Positions 18,112 through 28,290 of a stretch of 64,000 bases of DNA are shown here, piece by piece. The notes beneath the pieces were generated by a model. The model had not been told where the DNA came from and made no database searches. It saw only the letters and a program-made list of their open reading frames with translations. The stretch's first letter is position 1. Each line of letters opens with the position of its first letter. Source of the stretch: Comamonas sp. SCN 65-56 (GTDB taxonomy: Bacteria; Pseudomonadota; Gammaproteobacteria; Burkholderiales; Burkholderiaceae_C); assembly GCF_001724135.1 (NCBI RefSeq), contig NZ_MEDS01000007.1:1-64000 (forward strand). Reading direction: 5' to 3'. The position numbers and the translations under genes were made by a program.

Positions 18112-20094
18112 ATGATCACCGTGGACATTGACACGGGCGGCACGATGACCGACGCACTGGTGTCGGATGGTGTGGCGCGCCATGCCTTCAAGGTAGACAC
18201 CACGCCGCACGACTACACGCAATCCTTTCTGGGATGCCTGCAAGAGGCGGCGCGCGTGCTCGACTACCCGAGTGTCGAACAGTTTCTGGACAAGGTGGGG
18301 TTGATCCGGTGGTCCTCGACCATCACCACCAATACCCTGGCCGAGCGCCGGGGCTCCAAGGTCGGCCTGTTGGTGGGCGAGGGCCAGGAGGAGCGCCTGT
18401 ACGGTCCGGTGCGCTCTCCCGTCGTCGGCGAGTTGGTGGACGAAGAATCCATCATCGGCCTGCCCGACAACCCCACGGCCACCGATATCCTGGTCGGCGT
18501 CAAGCAACTGCTGGAGACCGGCGTGCGTCGCATTTGCGTGTGCATGCCCAACTCGTTTCCCGACAATGCGCAGGAGCGCGCCATAAAGACAGTCATCGAA
18601 GGGCAATATCCGGATCACATCATCGGGGCCATTCCCGTCATGCTTGGCAGCGAGATGGCACCGCTGCGGCACGACCAGACACGCGTGCATTACTCGTTGA
18701 TGAACGCCTACACGCACACGCAGCTTGCGTCGTCGTTGTTCAAGGCCGAGGACATGTTGCGTGACGACTACCAGTTCCGCGGGACCCTGCTGATCGGCAA
18801 TACCAGTGGCGGCGTCGCGCGCATCAGCAAGACCAAGGCGGTGGACACGATGGAGTCCGGCCCGGTGTTTGGCACCTTTGGTGGCGCGCACATGGCGGGG
18901 CTTTACGGGCTCAAGGACGTGCTGTGCTTCGATGTCGGCGGCACCACGACCAAGGCTTCGGTCGTGCGCGATGGACACCCGGTCTACCAGCGCGGCGGTG
19001 AGCTCATGGAAGTGCCGGTGCAGACCTCCTTTGCCATGCTGCGTTCGGCGGCTATAGGCGGCGGCTCAATCGCCAGCGTCCGCGACGGGGCGTTGGCGCT
19101 GGGCCCCAAAAGCATGGGCGCAGCCCCCGGCCCAGCCTGCTACCAATTAGGCGGCAAGCAGGCCACCTTGACGGACGCCCTGCTGGTGCTGGGCTACATC
19201 GATCCGGCAAATTTCCTGGGAGGACACCGTCAGCTCAGCGTGGACGCGGCTCGCTCCGCGATCGAGCAGAACGTGGCCAAGCCGATGGGGCTTTCGGTGG
19301 ATGCGGCGGCACTCGCGATTCGCGAGGAAGCCGTGGAAATGATGGCCGACCTGGTGCGCAATCTTCTGGACGAGGCCAAGCTCGAGGCCAAGTCCACGAC
19401 GCTATTCGGTTTTGGCGGCAACGGCCCGATGTTCATTGCCTTTCTTGCGGAAAAGCTGGGCATGCCATCGGCCTATGCGTTTGACCTGGGGCCGGTGTTT
19501 GGCGCGTTCGGTTCATCCATCTCCGACGTGGTGCACGGCTATGAGCGCGGATTGTCCATGCGCTGGGGCGGCGATGACGCGCAAGCCCGTTTGCCCGGCA
19601 TCGTGCAGCAGATGAACGATCAGGCGCACCGCGACCTGCGTGGCGAAGGGTTTGATCCGAATGGAGCGGCGTACGACTGGGAGCTTGATCTGGGCGCTGG
19701 CGCGGACGAGGTTGCCACGGTCCGGGCCAGGACTGAGCCATCGGCGACGTCCGATGCGGTTGTCGCTGCCCTGGGCACCAGCGTGGTGTCGCAGGGGTTG
19801 GGCAAACCGCTAGTGTTGGCGATCCGCTTGGCCAGCCGCTTTTCAGTCGGTTCACACGCTGTGGCCGAAAAAAAATCAGCGGGCGTGAAGGCCAAGGCGG
19901 CATCGCGCGCGCTGCTGTTCGGCATTACGCCCGTGGCCGATGCGCGGGTGTTGGGCTGGGAGGCCATGAACCCCGGTGATGCCGTGCAGGGTCCTGCCGT
20001 GATCAATGGCGCCACCTTCACCTGCCCGGTGCCCCCGCACTGGACGCTGCGCATGGACAAGTTCGGCAACGCCCAACTCAGTCCGACGAAATAA
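18112..20094 (+). CDS. apcA: Acetophenone carboxylase-like subunit ApcA (HyuA-type)
   Basis: 660 residues (about 70 kDa), a hydantoinase A/oxoprolinase-type ATPase with two ASKHA phosphate loops: [10 protein letters not shown] (5-14) and FDVGGTTTK (about 272-280). Five consecutive genes here match apcABCDE of Aromatoleum in order and size (about 70, 15, 80, 75 and 32 kDa). In that enzyme the two HyuA-like subunits are reported to activate bicarbonate and the ketone enol with ATP, giving benzoylacetate from acetophenone. AGGAG precedes the ATG at 18112. The exact ketone used here is unknown; an acetone carboxylase is less likely because that has three subunits in another order. Confidence 0.82.
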   Translation: MITVDIDTGGTMTDALVSDGVARHAFKVDTTPHDYTQSFLGCLQEAARVLDYPSVEQFLDKVGLIRWSSTITTNTLAERRGSKVGLLVGEGQEERLYGPVRSPVVGELVDEESIIGLPDNPTATDILVGVKQLLETGVRRICVCMPNSFPDNAQERAIKTVIEGQYPDHIIGAIPVMLGSEMAPLRHDQTRVHYSLMNAYTHTQLASSLFKAEDMLRDDYQFRGTLLIGNTSGGVARISKTKAVDTMESGPVFGTFGGAHMAGLYGLKDVLCFDVGGTTTKASVVRDGHPVYQRGGELMEVPVQTSFAMLRSAAIGGGSIASVRDGALALGPKSMGAAPGPACYQLGGKQATLTDALLVLGYIDPANFLGGHRQLSVDAARSAIEQNVAKPMGLSVDAAALAIREEAVEMMADLVRNLLDEAKLEAKSTTLFGFGGNGPMFIAFLAEKLGMPSAYAFDLGPVFGAFGSSISDVVHGYERGLSMRWGGDDAQARLPGIVQQMNDQAHRDLRGEGFDPNGAAYDWELDLGAGADEVATVRARTEPSATSDAVVAALGTSVVSQGLGKPLVLAIRLASRFSVGSHAVAEKKSAGVKAKAASRALLFGITPVADARVLGWEAMNPGDAVQGPAVINGATFTCPVPPHWTLRMDKFGNAQLSPTK

Positions 20095-20109
20095 ACACGG
20101 AGACACATC

Positions 20110-20505
20110 ATGGCCTACGAACGAATCCGCTTTACCGAATATCTTGATCTCGACATGAACGATGAGCACTGGCTTTGTCACGACTGCGGGACAAAGCTCA
20201 TATCGGCACGGGAAAACTACAAGAAAGGTTGCATGGTCGCCGAGCGCATGCCCGAAGAAATCCACAACCCGGTGATAGAGGGTGAGTATTCCTTCGCACC
20301 CGACAAGGACTGGGTCCGCATCGTGGAGTTTTATTGCCCGGGGTGTGCCCGGCAAATCGAAACCGAATATTTGCCCCCGGGACATCCGATCACGCACGAC
20401 ATCGAGCTTGACATCGACAGTCTCAAGCAGCGCCTTGCCAGCGGCGACTTGGTCGTGCGCGAGGGCAAATTGGTCAAAGGCAAAAAGCAAGGAGAGCACG
20501 CATGA
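20110..20505 (+). CDS. apcB: Acetophenone carboxylase-like small zinc subunit ApcB
   Basis: 131 residues (about 15 kDa). Two CxxC pairs, C23/C26 (CHDC) and C76/C79 (CPGC), form a likely zinc ribbon, as in the small subunits of acetophenone and acetone carboxylases. It sits 15 bases after apcA and overlaps apcC by ATGA, so subunits are made in step. The small subunit is structural in the known core complex. The zinc site may be what the CobW protein at 28290 serves. Confidence 0.82.
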   Translation: MAYERIRFTEYLDLDMNDEHWLCHDCGTKLISARENYKKGCMVAERMPEEIHNPVIEGEYSFAPDKDWVRIVEFYCPGCARQIETEYLPPGHPITHDIELDIDSLKQRLASGDLVVREGKLVKGKKQGEHA

Positions 20506-22694
20506 CTTCGCTGACGATACGTGACGCAGTCGATTCGATCGACATCGACATCGGCGGTACGTTCACCGACCTGGTGCTGACTTTCAACGGCGAACGCCAT
20601 ATCGCCAAATGCCCGACCACGCCACACGACCTGTCGGTCGGCTTTCTAAATGCGATCGAGGCGGCCGGAGAAAAGGTCGGCTTGACCACCGAGGAACTGC
20701 TGCCCAAGATCGACATCATGCGCTACAGCACCACCGTGGCCTTGAATCGCTTGCTGCAGCGCAAGGGCCCGCGCATCGGCCTGCTGACTACGGAAGGCCA
20801 TGAGGACGTGATCCTCATCGGTCGCGGTGCCCAATGGACCGATGGCAAGCGCGTGACGGAACGGCGCAACATCGCCATCCAGACCAAGCCGCTGCCGCTG
20901 GTCGATCGGTCACTAACCCTGGGCGTGCGCGAGCGCATCGACTCGGCGGGCCAGATCGTGCGCCCGCTGGACGAGGAAGATGTGCGCCAGAAGCTGCGTA
21001 CGCTCATGGAGCGTGGTGCGCGCGCCATCGTGGTCTCTTTGCTGTGGAGCTTTGCCAACCCGATTCATGAACAGCGGGTGCGCGAGATTATTCGCGAGGA
21101 ATACAAGGAGTACCACATCGGCTTTCTGCCGGTGGTGCTGTCGTCGGCTGTGGTGTCCAAGAGCGGCGAGTACGAGCGCACGATGACGGCGGTGCTCGAT
21201 GCCTACCTGCAGCGTTCCATGCAGAACGACATCGGGGCCACTTGGGACAAGTTGCGCGAAAGCGGCTATCGCGGTGCTTTCCTGATGATCCACAACTCGG
21301 GTGGCAGCGCCGACATCTTCAAGACGCCCGCTTCACGCACGTTCAACGGCGGCCCAGTCGCAGGCCTCATGGGCGCTGCCTATTTCGCCGAGCGGCTTGG
21401 CTACCGCAATGTGGTTGCCGCCGACGTGGGCGGCACCAGCTTCGATGTCGCGCTGGTGGTCGAGTCAAGTGTGCGCAACTACAACTTCCGCCCGGTAATC
21501 GATACCTGGATGGTCAACGTCACGATGATGGAGACCATCTCGATCGGGGCGGGTGGTGGCTCCATCGCCAAGGTGGACGGCAGCCGCCTGTCCGTCGGGC
21601 CAGAAAGTGCAGGCTCCATGCCGGGGCCGGTTTGCTACGACCTTGGCGGCACCGAACCCACGGTGACGGATGCCGACGTTGTGCTCGGCTATATCAATCC
21701 GGATGGCTATTTTGGTGGCCGCATGCCGCTGAGCCGCGCCAAGGCTGAAAAGGCGATTCGCGAGAAGGTTGCCGCGCCCCTGGGCGTCGAGGTGGTGGAG
21801 GCTGCGGCCCTGATCCGCCACGTGGTCGATGAGAACATGACCAGCGCCATCAAGCGCCAGGTGCAGATGCGCGGGTATCACCCGGAGGACTTCGTCGTTT
21901 TCGCGTTCGGCGGCGCAGGCCCGACGCACATGACTGGGTTTCGCGGCGATGTACCCAAGGCTGTGGTCTTCCCGGCGGCACCGGTTTTCTGTGCGATGGG
22001 CTCGTCCATCATGGATATCGTGCACATGTACGAACAGTCCCAGCGCATGGTGTTCATGCAGCCGATGAGCGAAAAGCTGGTGATCGCCCCTGCGCAATTC
22101 AATGCCGTGGTCGATGTCCTCATCGACAAGGCCCAGCGCGAGCTGCAAAGCGAGGGCCTGGCGGTAGAAGATGCGCAATACACCCTGGAGTTGGACATGC
22201 TCTACGGCGGGCAGGTGAACGTCAAGCGTGCAGCGTCTCCGCTCTTGCACATTCGCAGTGACGCGGATGCGCAAGCCATCTATGACGCTTTTGAAAAGGA
22301 ATTTTCCGAAGCCTTTTCTCCGCTGGTGGTGAATAAGCCGGGAGGCGTCTTTTTGGACAACTTCGTGCTGCGCGTCACCGTGCCGACCTGGAACCCGGAA
22401 CTGCCGGTACATCAACTGCAAGGCGTGGACGCTTCTGCGGCGCGCATTGGCGAGCGCAAGGCCTACTGGCCTCAGACCAAGCAATGGGTCCAGACACCTG
22501 TGTACCAGTGGGAGCAGTTGCAGCCGGGCAACGAGATCATGGGCCCGGCAATTATCGAAGCCGAGTTCACGACCATCGTTGTGCCACCGACCGACAAATT
22601 CGGGATCGAAAAACACGGGCTGGGCGTGTTGGAGCCCATCACGCCGCCGACCCGCCGCAAGCGCGTCATGTCGCGCATCGCAGTCGCTGCTTGA
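20502..22694 (+). CDS. apcC: Acetophenone carboxylase-like subunit ApcC (HyuA-type)
   Basis: 730 residues (about 80 kDa), the second HyuA-like ATPase of the set. SIDIDIGGTFTD (12-23) and ADVGGTSFD (about 306-314) are its phosphate loops. It is longer than ApcA, as in the known enzyme where the two related chains divide the two ATP-dependent steps. The ATG overlaps the apcB stop. HyuA pairs are also found in 5-oxoprolinases and N-methylhydantoinases, but those lack an ApcB homologue. Confidence 0.82.
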   Translation: MTSLTIRDAVDSIDIDIGGTFTDLVLTFNGERHIAKCPTTPHDLSVGFLNAIEAAGEKVGLTTEELLPKIDIMRYSTTVALNRLLQRKGPRIGLLTTEGHEDVILIGRGAQWTDGKRVTERRNIAIQTKPLPLVDRSLTLGVRERIDSAGQIVRPLDEEDVRQKLRTLMERGARAIVVSLLWSFANPIHEQRVREIIREEYKEYHIGFLPVVLSSAVVSKSGEYERTMTAVLDAYLQRSMQNDIGATWDKLRESGYRGAFLMIHNSGGSADIFKTPASRTFNGGPVAGLMGAAYFAERLGYRNVVAADVGGTSFDVALVVESSVRNYNFRPVIDTWMVNVTMMETISIGAGGGSIAKVDGSRLSVGPESAGSMPGPVCYDLGGTEPTVTDADVVLGYINPDGYFGGRMPLSRAKAEKAIREKVAAPLGVEVVEAAALIRHVVDENMTSAIKRQVQMRGYHPEDFVVFAFGGAGPTHMTGFRGDVPKAVVFPAAPVFCAMGSSIMDIVHMYEQSQRMVFMQPMSEKLVIAPAQFNAVVDVLIDKAQRELQSEGLAVEDAQYTLELDMLYGGQVNVKRAASPLLHIRSDADAQAIYDAFEKEFSEAFSPLVVNKPGGVFLDNFVLRVTVPTWNPELPVHQLQGVDASAARIGERKAYWPQTKQWVQTPVYQWEQLQPGNEIMGPAIIEAEFTTIVVPPTDKFGIEKHGLGVLEPITPPTRRKRVMSRIAVAA

Positions 22695-22718
22695 CCCCGT
22701 TTATCCAAGGAGAATCAC

Positions 22719-24773
22719 ATGCCTATTCCCAGCCTTGAACAAAAGCTCGAATGGCTCAAGCCCTCACCCGCGACGGAACGAGAGCTGGACCTTGCCGCGC
22801 AAATCGACCCGGCCACGTTCGAGATCGGATTCCAGCGCACCAACGACATTCTTGATGAGGCGATGGACGTTTTTGTGCGCTCGTGCCGCTGCGCCATGGG
22901 CGTCGCTGGCGATTCGCTGGTGGCCATCATGACCGCAGAGGGCGACATCATCAACGGCTCATGCGGTACTTATCTGCACGCAGTAATACCGCCGCTGTTC
23001 ATCAAGTACATCCTCACCCACCACAAGGACACCATCCGCGATGGCGACCTCTGGTTCATGAATGACGCCGTCTATGGCGGCGTGCACAACCCCGACCAAG
23101 CCGTCGCGATGCCGGTGTACTACGAAGGTAAGCTCGTGGCGTGGACCTGCGCGCTCGTGCACACGACGGAAACCGGAGCAACTGAACCAGGGGGCATGCC
23201 GGTTTCTGCGACCTCGCGCTTCGAAGAAGGCATGAATCTGCCGCCGCTGCGCATCGGCACCAACTTCAAGTTGGCCGATGACGTGGTGGACATGTTCGTT
23301 GCCTTTGGCATTCGCGCGCCTTCGATGATTGCGGTCGACTTGAAGGCGCGCTGCACCACGGCCGACCGGGTTCGCACGCGCTTGATCGAGCTGTGCGACC
23401 GCGAGGGCCCTGACTATCTCGTGGGACTGTTTCGCAAGATGCTCCAGGTGGCCGAGGCTGGCGCCAAGGAACTGATCGACCAGTGGCCCGACGGCACCTA
23501 CCGCTGCGTGACCTTCAGTGACGCGGTGGGGTTGAAGCAGGGTCTGATCAAAAACTGCGCCATGACGGTCGTGAAGAAGGGTGATCGTTTGCTGGTTGAC
23601 CTGAGCGGATCGGGGCCGGAAACCCCGTCGCCCTACAACGCGCACCCGCAAGCAGCGATCGCGCATTTTTCCAACTACATCTACGAATATCTCTTCTACG
23701 ATCTGCCCATCTCCAACGGCACGTTCGCACCGATCGACTTCAAGTTCGGCCAGAACACCTGCTTGTCGCCGGATGCGCGCGCGGCAACATCGTGCTCGGT
23801 GATGATTTCGACGGGCGTCATGAGCGCGGTGCACAACTGCGCCGCCAAGGCCATGTTCTCTACTGCCTTGTGGAAACAGGCAGGCGCCCCGCTGGGCTAC
23901 GGTGGCAATGCGCTGGTGCTGGCGGGCCTGAATCAATGGGGCGTACCGTTCGCGGACATGCTGGCGTATTCCATCAATACCGAAGGGCAGGGCGCGCGCC
24001 CAGAGCAGGACGGGATCGATGCGTTTGGTTTCCCGTGGTGCGTGTTTGGTCGAGCGCCCAATACTGAAGTCGTTGAAAACGAATTCCCGCTTTTGATCCC
24101 CTTGTCCAACCACTGGGCCGACTCCTGCGGCCACGGCAAATACCGGGGCGGCGTGGGTACGGCGCAGATGTGGGTTGCGCACCACGTGCCTGCTGTCTAC
24201 ATGATGGCCATTGCCGACAACTCCAAACTGCAGACACCGCAGCCCCTGTTCGGCGGCTATGCGCCCTGTACTGTGCCGGGGTTTGGCATTCGCCGGGCCA
24301 ACGTCAAGGAGCTCATGGCTAAGGGCGATCCCAAACTGACCATGGATCTGCAGAAAGTACTGCAGGACAAGCCTATCGATGGCGACTACGAGGTGGAGTT
24401 CCAAGGTCGGTCAGTGCGCCCGTACAACAACGGGGACATTGCTACCTTCGCTTTCTCCGCCGGTGGGACGGGCTATGGCGACGTGCTGGACCGCGATCCG
24501 CAGGCGGTGGGCGTGGACATTGCCAAGGGCATCGTGACGGCAGATACCGCGCGCAGCGTCTACAAGGTGGTCTGGGACGAAGGCAACCAACGTGTGGATG
24601 CCGATGCGACGGAGCAATCGCGCAACAAGGAGCTGCAGGCGCGCAAGCAGCGCGGGCGGCCCTATGCAGAGTTCGAGGCTGACTGGCTCAAGCAGAAGCC
24701 GCGCGACGAAATCCTGATGTACTACGGTAGCTGGCCTGACGCGCGTGTGACCACGCCGCTGATGCGTGCCTGA
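22719..24773 (+). CDS. apcD: Acetophenone carboxylase-like subunit ApcD (HyuB-type)
   Basis: 684 residues (about 75 kDa) of the hydantoinase B/oxoprolinase family: DPATFEIGFQRTNDILDEAM near the start, TSRFEEGMNLPP, and the SGSGPETPSPYN and FGQNTCLSPDARA segments. In carboxylases this subunit bridges the two HyuA chains. AAGGAG (22707-22712) precedes the ATG, 24 bases after apcC. Confidence 0.84.
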   Translation: MPIPSLEQKLEWLKPSPATERELDLAAQIDPATFEIGFQRTNDILDEAMDVFVRSCRCAMGVAGDSLVAIMTAEGDIINGSCGTYLHAVIPPLFIKYILTHHKDTIRDGDLWFMNDAVYGGVHNPDQAVAMPVYYEGKLVAWTCALVHTTETGATEPGGMPVSATSRFEEGMNLPPLRIGTNFKLADDVVDMFVAFGIRAPSMIAVDLKARCTTADRVRTRLIELCDREGPDYLVGLFRKMLQVAEAGAKELIDQWPDGTYRCVTFSDAVGLKQGLIKNCAMTVVKKGDRLLVDLSGSGPETPSPYNAHPQAAIAHFSNYIYEYLFYDLPISNGTFAPIDFKFGQNTCLSPDARAATSCSVMISTGVMSAVHNCAAKAMFSTALWKQAGAPLGYGGNALVLAGLNQWGVPFADMLAYSINTEGQGARPEQDGIDAFGFPWCVFGRAPNTEVVENEFPLLIPLSNHWADSCGHGKYRGGVGTAQMWVAHHVPAVYMMAIADNSKLQTPQPLFGGYAPCTVPGFGIRRANVKELMAKGDPKLTMDLQKVLQDKPIDGDYEVEFQGRSVRPYNNGDIATFAFSAGGTGYGDVLDRDPQAVGVDIAKGIVTADTARSVYKVVWDEGNQRVDADATEQSRNKELQARKQRGRPYAEFEADWLKQKPRDEILMYYGSWPDARVTTPLMRA

Positions 24774-24794
24774 TGGAGAGGGCTGGAGAAGGCC

Positions 24795-25691
24795 ATGAGC
24801 AGTTCAGTCTGGTTCAAGCGCATGCAGGATTTGGCGCGAGGCGCGGGTTTTGCCCATGCACCCTTGTTTGCCCCCTTGTTGTTCGGCGCCGCGGCACAAA
24901 TCGAGGCGATTGCGCCCGAGGCAATGGCGCAGGACGGGACTCGATTGCGCAAAAATATGACGGAGCTGCGCCGGGCGCTCGGACTGGAGACCGTGGCGTG
25001 CGCCGTGCCTAGCGCCATGGAGGCGCAGGCGCTGGGCGTGCCTGTAGCTGAAAACCAGTGGCCACCTCGGCCTTCAGGCGAACTCTCTGCCCTGAACATG
25101 GAAATCTCCAGCGAACAGTTGCTGGCCGTCCCGCGGATCGCGGCCGCGCTTGAGGCGATTCAGCAGTGGAGGGCCACCCCTGATGAGCAGGTGATCGTCG
25201 CCGCGCTCACCGGACCGGCCACGCTGCTGGCGCAATTGCGCGCAGCAGGTGCCGCGTTGACCGATGAGGAGGGCTATGACCTGGTGGGGCGCACGCTGGC
25301 CACTCTGGCCAGGATGTACGCCGAGGCACAGGTGCAGGTGCTGCAGTTGCACGAAACGGAACTGCCCGGCGACGAGGGGGCCATCGACGGCTGGAAGGGC
25401 GCGTTGGGCACGATCGGCAATGTCTCGCGGTTTCATCGCGTGCCCCCGCTGCTTGTGGTCGAGGGGGCAGCGCCGGCGAGTTGGCCGGTGCAAGTGGTGG
25501 CGTGCCCGGGGAGTACTCAGACGCCCGTCCCTCCTCGCCCGCATGGACAGGCGTGGGCGAGCGATCCTGTCGCTTGGCCGAGCCTGCCCACGCAGAGCGG
25601 CAACCTGCGCTTGATCACGACCGTGGCCGAGGTGCCTGCCTCGACACAGGTTTCGGATCTGGTTGCAGCTATGGGTCGGATTCGCTCATGA
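24795..25691 (+). CDS. apcE: Acetophenone carboxylase-like subunit ApcE, UroD/MetE-like fold
   Basis: 298 residues (about 32 kDa), matching the fifth, separately purified subunit of acetophenone carboxylase by position and size. The segment VIVAALTGPATLLAQL (about 134-149) followed by a long helix and VQVLQLHETELP resembles the barrel of uroporphyrinogen decarboxylase and cobalamin-independent methionine synthase relatives. Its catalytic contribution is not known to me. It starts 21 bases after apcD and overlaps the ligase gene (ATGA). Confidence 0.72.
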   Translation: MSSSVWFKRMQDLARGAGFAHAPLFAPLLFGAAAQIEAIAPEAMAQDGTRLRKNMTELRRALGLETVACAVPSAMEAQALGVPVAENQWPPRPSGELSALNMEISSEQLLAVPRIAAALEAIQQWRATPDEQVIVAALTGPATLLAQLRAAGAALTDEEGYDLVGRTLATLARMYAEAQVQVLQLHETELPGDEGAIDGWKGALGTIGNVSRFHRVPPLLVVEGAAPASWPVQVVACPGSTQTPVPPRPHGQAWASDPVAWPSLPTQSGNLRLITTVAEVPASTQVSDLVAAMGRIRS

Positions 25692-27037
25692 AGTACTGGA
25701 ATGAAGAGCTCGAAACCAAACCCTGGGCAGAGGTCGAACAGTGGCAGGCTGGGCAGATCGCTGCCATGCTGAAAGACCTGCGTCGACGCTCACTGCTTTA
25801 TGCAGAGTTGCATGCAGGTGTGGCGCGAGATCTGCCGTTGCGCGGTTTTGCGGATTTGCAGGCGCTGCCCTTCACGCTCAAGGACCATGTGCGTGCCGCG
25901 CAGGAGGCGGCCTCGGACGAAAGGCCCTTTGGCCGCAATCAGGCGATGGCCAAGAGTGAGATCGTTCAGGCGATCGCTTCGTCTGGCACCACCGGCAAGC
26001 CTTTGTACTACGCGCTGACGCAACGCGACACCGAGATGTTTACCGATGCCATCGCCAACACCTGGTTCACCGGAGGCGTGCGCAAAGGAGATACGGTGGC
26101 CCATTTGGTCGGGCTCCCGATGGTCGCGGGCGGTATGCCATATGCCGAGGGCTTTCGGCGCATCGGAGCCACCTTGTGCTGGCTGGGGGGGTTCCCGACC
26201 GACAGAATCCTGCGGGAGTTGCGCAACCTGCGTTGCACAACCTTGCTGGCGACCACGTCGTTTGGCCTCTATCTGGCAGACCAATGGGAGCAATTGGGGC
26301 GTGAACCCGGTGCCGTGCCTTCTCATTTGCATACGGTGCTTTGTGGCGGCGAACCCGGCTTGAATCAGCCGGAAATCCGTGAGCGCATCACGCACGGTCT
26401 GGGTATCAAGGCCTTGCGGGAATGCATGGGCCTTGGCGACGTGGTTTCCGCGATGTGGTGCGAATGCGAGCACGGTGGCGGCATGCATTTCAACGCCCAG
26501 AAATACGTGGCAATCGAATTGATCGATCCGGCCACGGGAGAGGTACGCCCTTGGGAAGATGGGGCTACGGGCGAGATCGTCTACACCACGTTTGCGCGGG
26601 ATGCCACGCCGGTCGTGCGTTATCGCTCGCGCGATCACGCCTTGATCACCGGTGTGGGTGCTTGCAAATGTGGTCGTACCAGTCCGAGGATTCGATGCAT
26701 TGGCCGCACGGACGATATGCTCATCTACAAGGGGATGAATGTCTTTCCGACGGCGATTCGCGATCTGATTACCACCCATTTTTCGGGGCGCGTCGAGCCC
26801 TTGCTGCGTATCTGGAAGGAGAGCAGGGACCAGGTTCGATTCGATGCGCCGATTCCGGTGGACGTGGAGGTCGCGGAGGCCTTTTCGATCGAACATGGCC
26901 AGGCACTGGCCCGGCAGATTGAGGAGCAGGTGCGAGGCCAGTTGCAGGTGCGTGTGGCCGTCAATGTCCTGGCGCATGGCGAGTTGCCACGTGGGGTCTA
27001 CAAAAATTCCCTACTTGCGGTACGTGAGCCCGCCTGA
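25688..27037 (+). CDS. PaaK-type AMP-forming CoA ligase (probable 3-oxoacid-CoA ligase)
   Basis: 449 residues of the phenylacetate-CoA ligase family: ATP loop SSGTTGKP (about 98-105), YRSRDHALI and the hinge GRTDDMLIYKGMNVFP. The ATG at 25688 overlaps apcE; the longer frame above is inside apcE. In the anaerobic acetophenone route the carboxylase product, benzoylacetate, must be converted to its CoA ester, and the gene after apcE does this (Bal). By position this enzyme is the counterpart, but it is of the short PaaK type. Substrate is inferred. Confidence 0.8.
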   Translation: MKYWNEELETKPWAEVEQWQAGQIAAMLKDLRRRSLLYAELHAGVARDLPLRGFADLQALPFTLKDHVRAAQEAASDERPFGRNQAMAKSEIVQAIASSGTTGKPLYYALTQRDTEMFTDAIANTWFTGGVRKGDTVAHLVGLPMVAGGMPYAEGFRRIGATLCWLGGFPTDRILRELRNLRCTTLLATTSFGLYLADQWEQLGREPGAVPSHLHTVLCGGEPGLNQPEIRERITHGLGIKALRECMGLGDVVSAMWCECEHGGGMHFNAQKYVAIELIDPATGEVRPWEDGATGEIVYTTFARDATPVVRYRSRDHALITGVGACKCGRTSPRIRCIGRTDDMLIYKGMNVFPTAIRDLITTHFSGRVEPLLRIWKESRDQVRFDAPIPVDVEVAEAFSIEHGQALARQIEEQVRGQLQVRVAVNVLAHGELPRGVYKNSLLAVREPA

Positions 27038-27099
27038 CGGGTGACCGCGTAGGCTCAACATCGCTCTGTGGAGCACATTTTTGTTTTGCAGGGTCAACA

Positions 27100-28290
27100 A
27101 TGAAGTTCGAACGTGCAGCCCTTCCAGTAGGCCATCTATGGTCTTCCCCCTTCGTACGCTGGCAAGGCGCACTGCAGGACGTGTCCAGCATCGACCTGGC
27201 GGCCGCCGTAACCAACGACGCGCTGGATGCACGCGGGATTGAACGTGCAAACATTGATACGCTGGTGTTGGGTACTACCGTGCCGCAAGCCTCGTCGTTT
27301 TACGCAGCCCCCTGGCTTGCGGCGCGATTGAAGCTGCCGAGCATCAGTGGGCCGCACTTGTCCCAGGCCTGTGCCACGTCAGTGGCTTGTCTCGTCGATG
27401 CCGCGATGCGGGCAGAGGTTGCGCCTGATGCCATGTCGCTGGTTGTAACCAGCGATCGCACAAGCAACGGCCCCTTGCTTGTCTATCCGCGAAATCAGGG
27501 GATGGGTGGCAGCCCGGCGGTGGAAAACTGGGTGCTGGACAATTTTGCGGCTGACCCGAATACTGGCCAGCCCATGATCGCGACGGCCGAAAACGTTGCA
27601 CGCGATGGCGGCATGTCGCGTGAGCGGTTGGACGAGCTGACGTTGCTGCGTTGGCAGCAATACCGAACGGCGCTGGCTGATGACAGGCGTGTGCAGCGCG
27701 CGTGGATGCAACCGGTTCGACTGGCCCGCGGGAAGGCGAAGCTGCTTGTGGTCGAAGAGGATCAAGGCGTTCACCCGTACACGACCGAAGGGCTGGCGCG
27801 GTTGGCGCCGGTGCAGCCTGGCGGTGTGGTCACATATGGCATGCAAACGCACCCGGCCGATGGCTGTGCGGGTGCGGTGGTCACTTCCAGTGAGCGTGCC
27901 AAAGCGCTTGATCGGGAGAAAGGGACAGTACGCTTGCTTGCGGCAGGATTTGCACGGGCTGGGCTGGCCGAAATGCCCAAAGCTGCCACGCTAGCTGCTG
28001 AGCGGGCTTTGGCTGACGCCGGTTTGACGGTGAATGACCTGGCATTGGCTCAGACCCACAACCCGTTTGTCGTCAATGACCTTTGGTTCCATCAGCGCAC
28101 CGGGTTTGATCTGGAGCGCATGAATGTATGGGGCTCGAGTCTGATTTACGGGCACCCTCAGGGGCCGACGGGTTTGCGCGGGATCGTGGAGCTTGTGCAT
28201 GCCCTGCGCGAGCGAGGCGGCGGTATCGGACTGTTTACCGGTTGCGCGGCCGGCGACACGGGTGCTGCCCTGGTACTGAGAGTGGACTGA
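27100..28290 (+). CDS. Thiolase (acetyl-CoA acyltransferase)
   Basis: 396 residues. The nucleophilic cysteine is C91 (SQACATS), the histidine lies in YGHPQGPTG (about 350-358) and the second cysteine in TGCAAGDTG (about 381-389). The last motif departs from the usual CIGGGQG, which may reflect a bulky 3-oxoacyl substrate. After the ligase it would cleave a 3-oxoacyl-CoA with CoA to acyl-CoA and acetyl-CoA, for instance benzoylacetyl-CoA to benzoyl-CoA. It overlaps the CobW gene by one base. Confidence 0.85.
   Translation: MKFERAALPVGHLWSSPFVRWQGALQDVSSIDLAAAVTNDALDARGIERANIDTLVLGTTVPQASSFYAAPWLAARLKLPSISGPHLSQACATSVACLVDAAMRAEVAPDAMSLVVTSDRTSNGPLLVYPRNQGMGGSPAVENWVLDNFAADPNTGQPMIATAENVARDGGMSRERLDELTLLRWQQYRTALADDRRVQRAWMQPVRLARGKAKLLVVEEDQGVHPYTTEGLARLAPVQPGGVVTYGMQTHPADGCAGAVVTSSERAKALDREKGTVRLLAAGFARAGLAEMPKAATLAAERALADAGLTVNDLALAQTHNPFVVNDLWFHQRTGFDLERMNVWGSSLIYGHPQGPTGLRGIVELVHALRERGGGIGLFTGCAAGDTGAALVLRVD

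Noticed and set aside
18112-24773. 5-oxoprolinase or N-methylhydantoinase operon
   Set aside because: HyuA/HyuB domains alone would allow it, but the small Cys4 subunit, the second HyuA chain, the fifth subunit and the ligase and thiolase fit a ketone carboxylase better.
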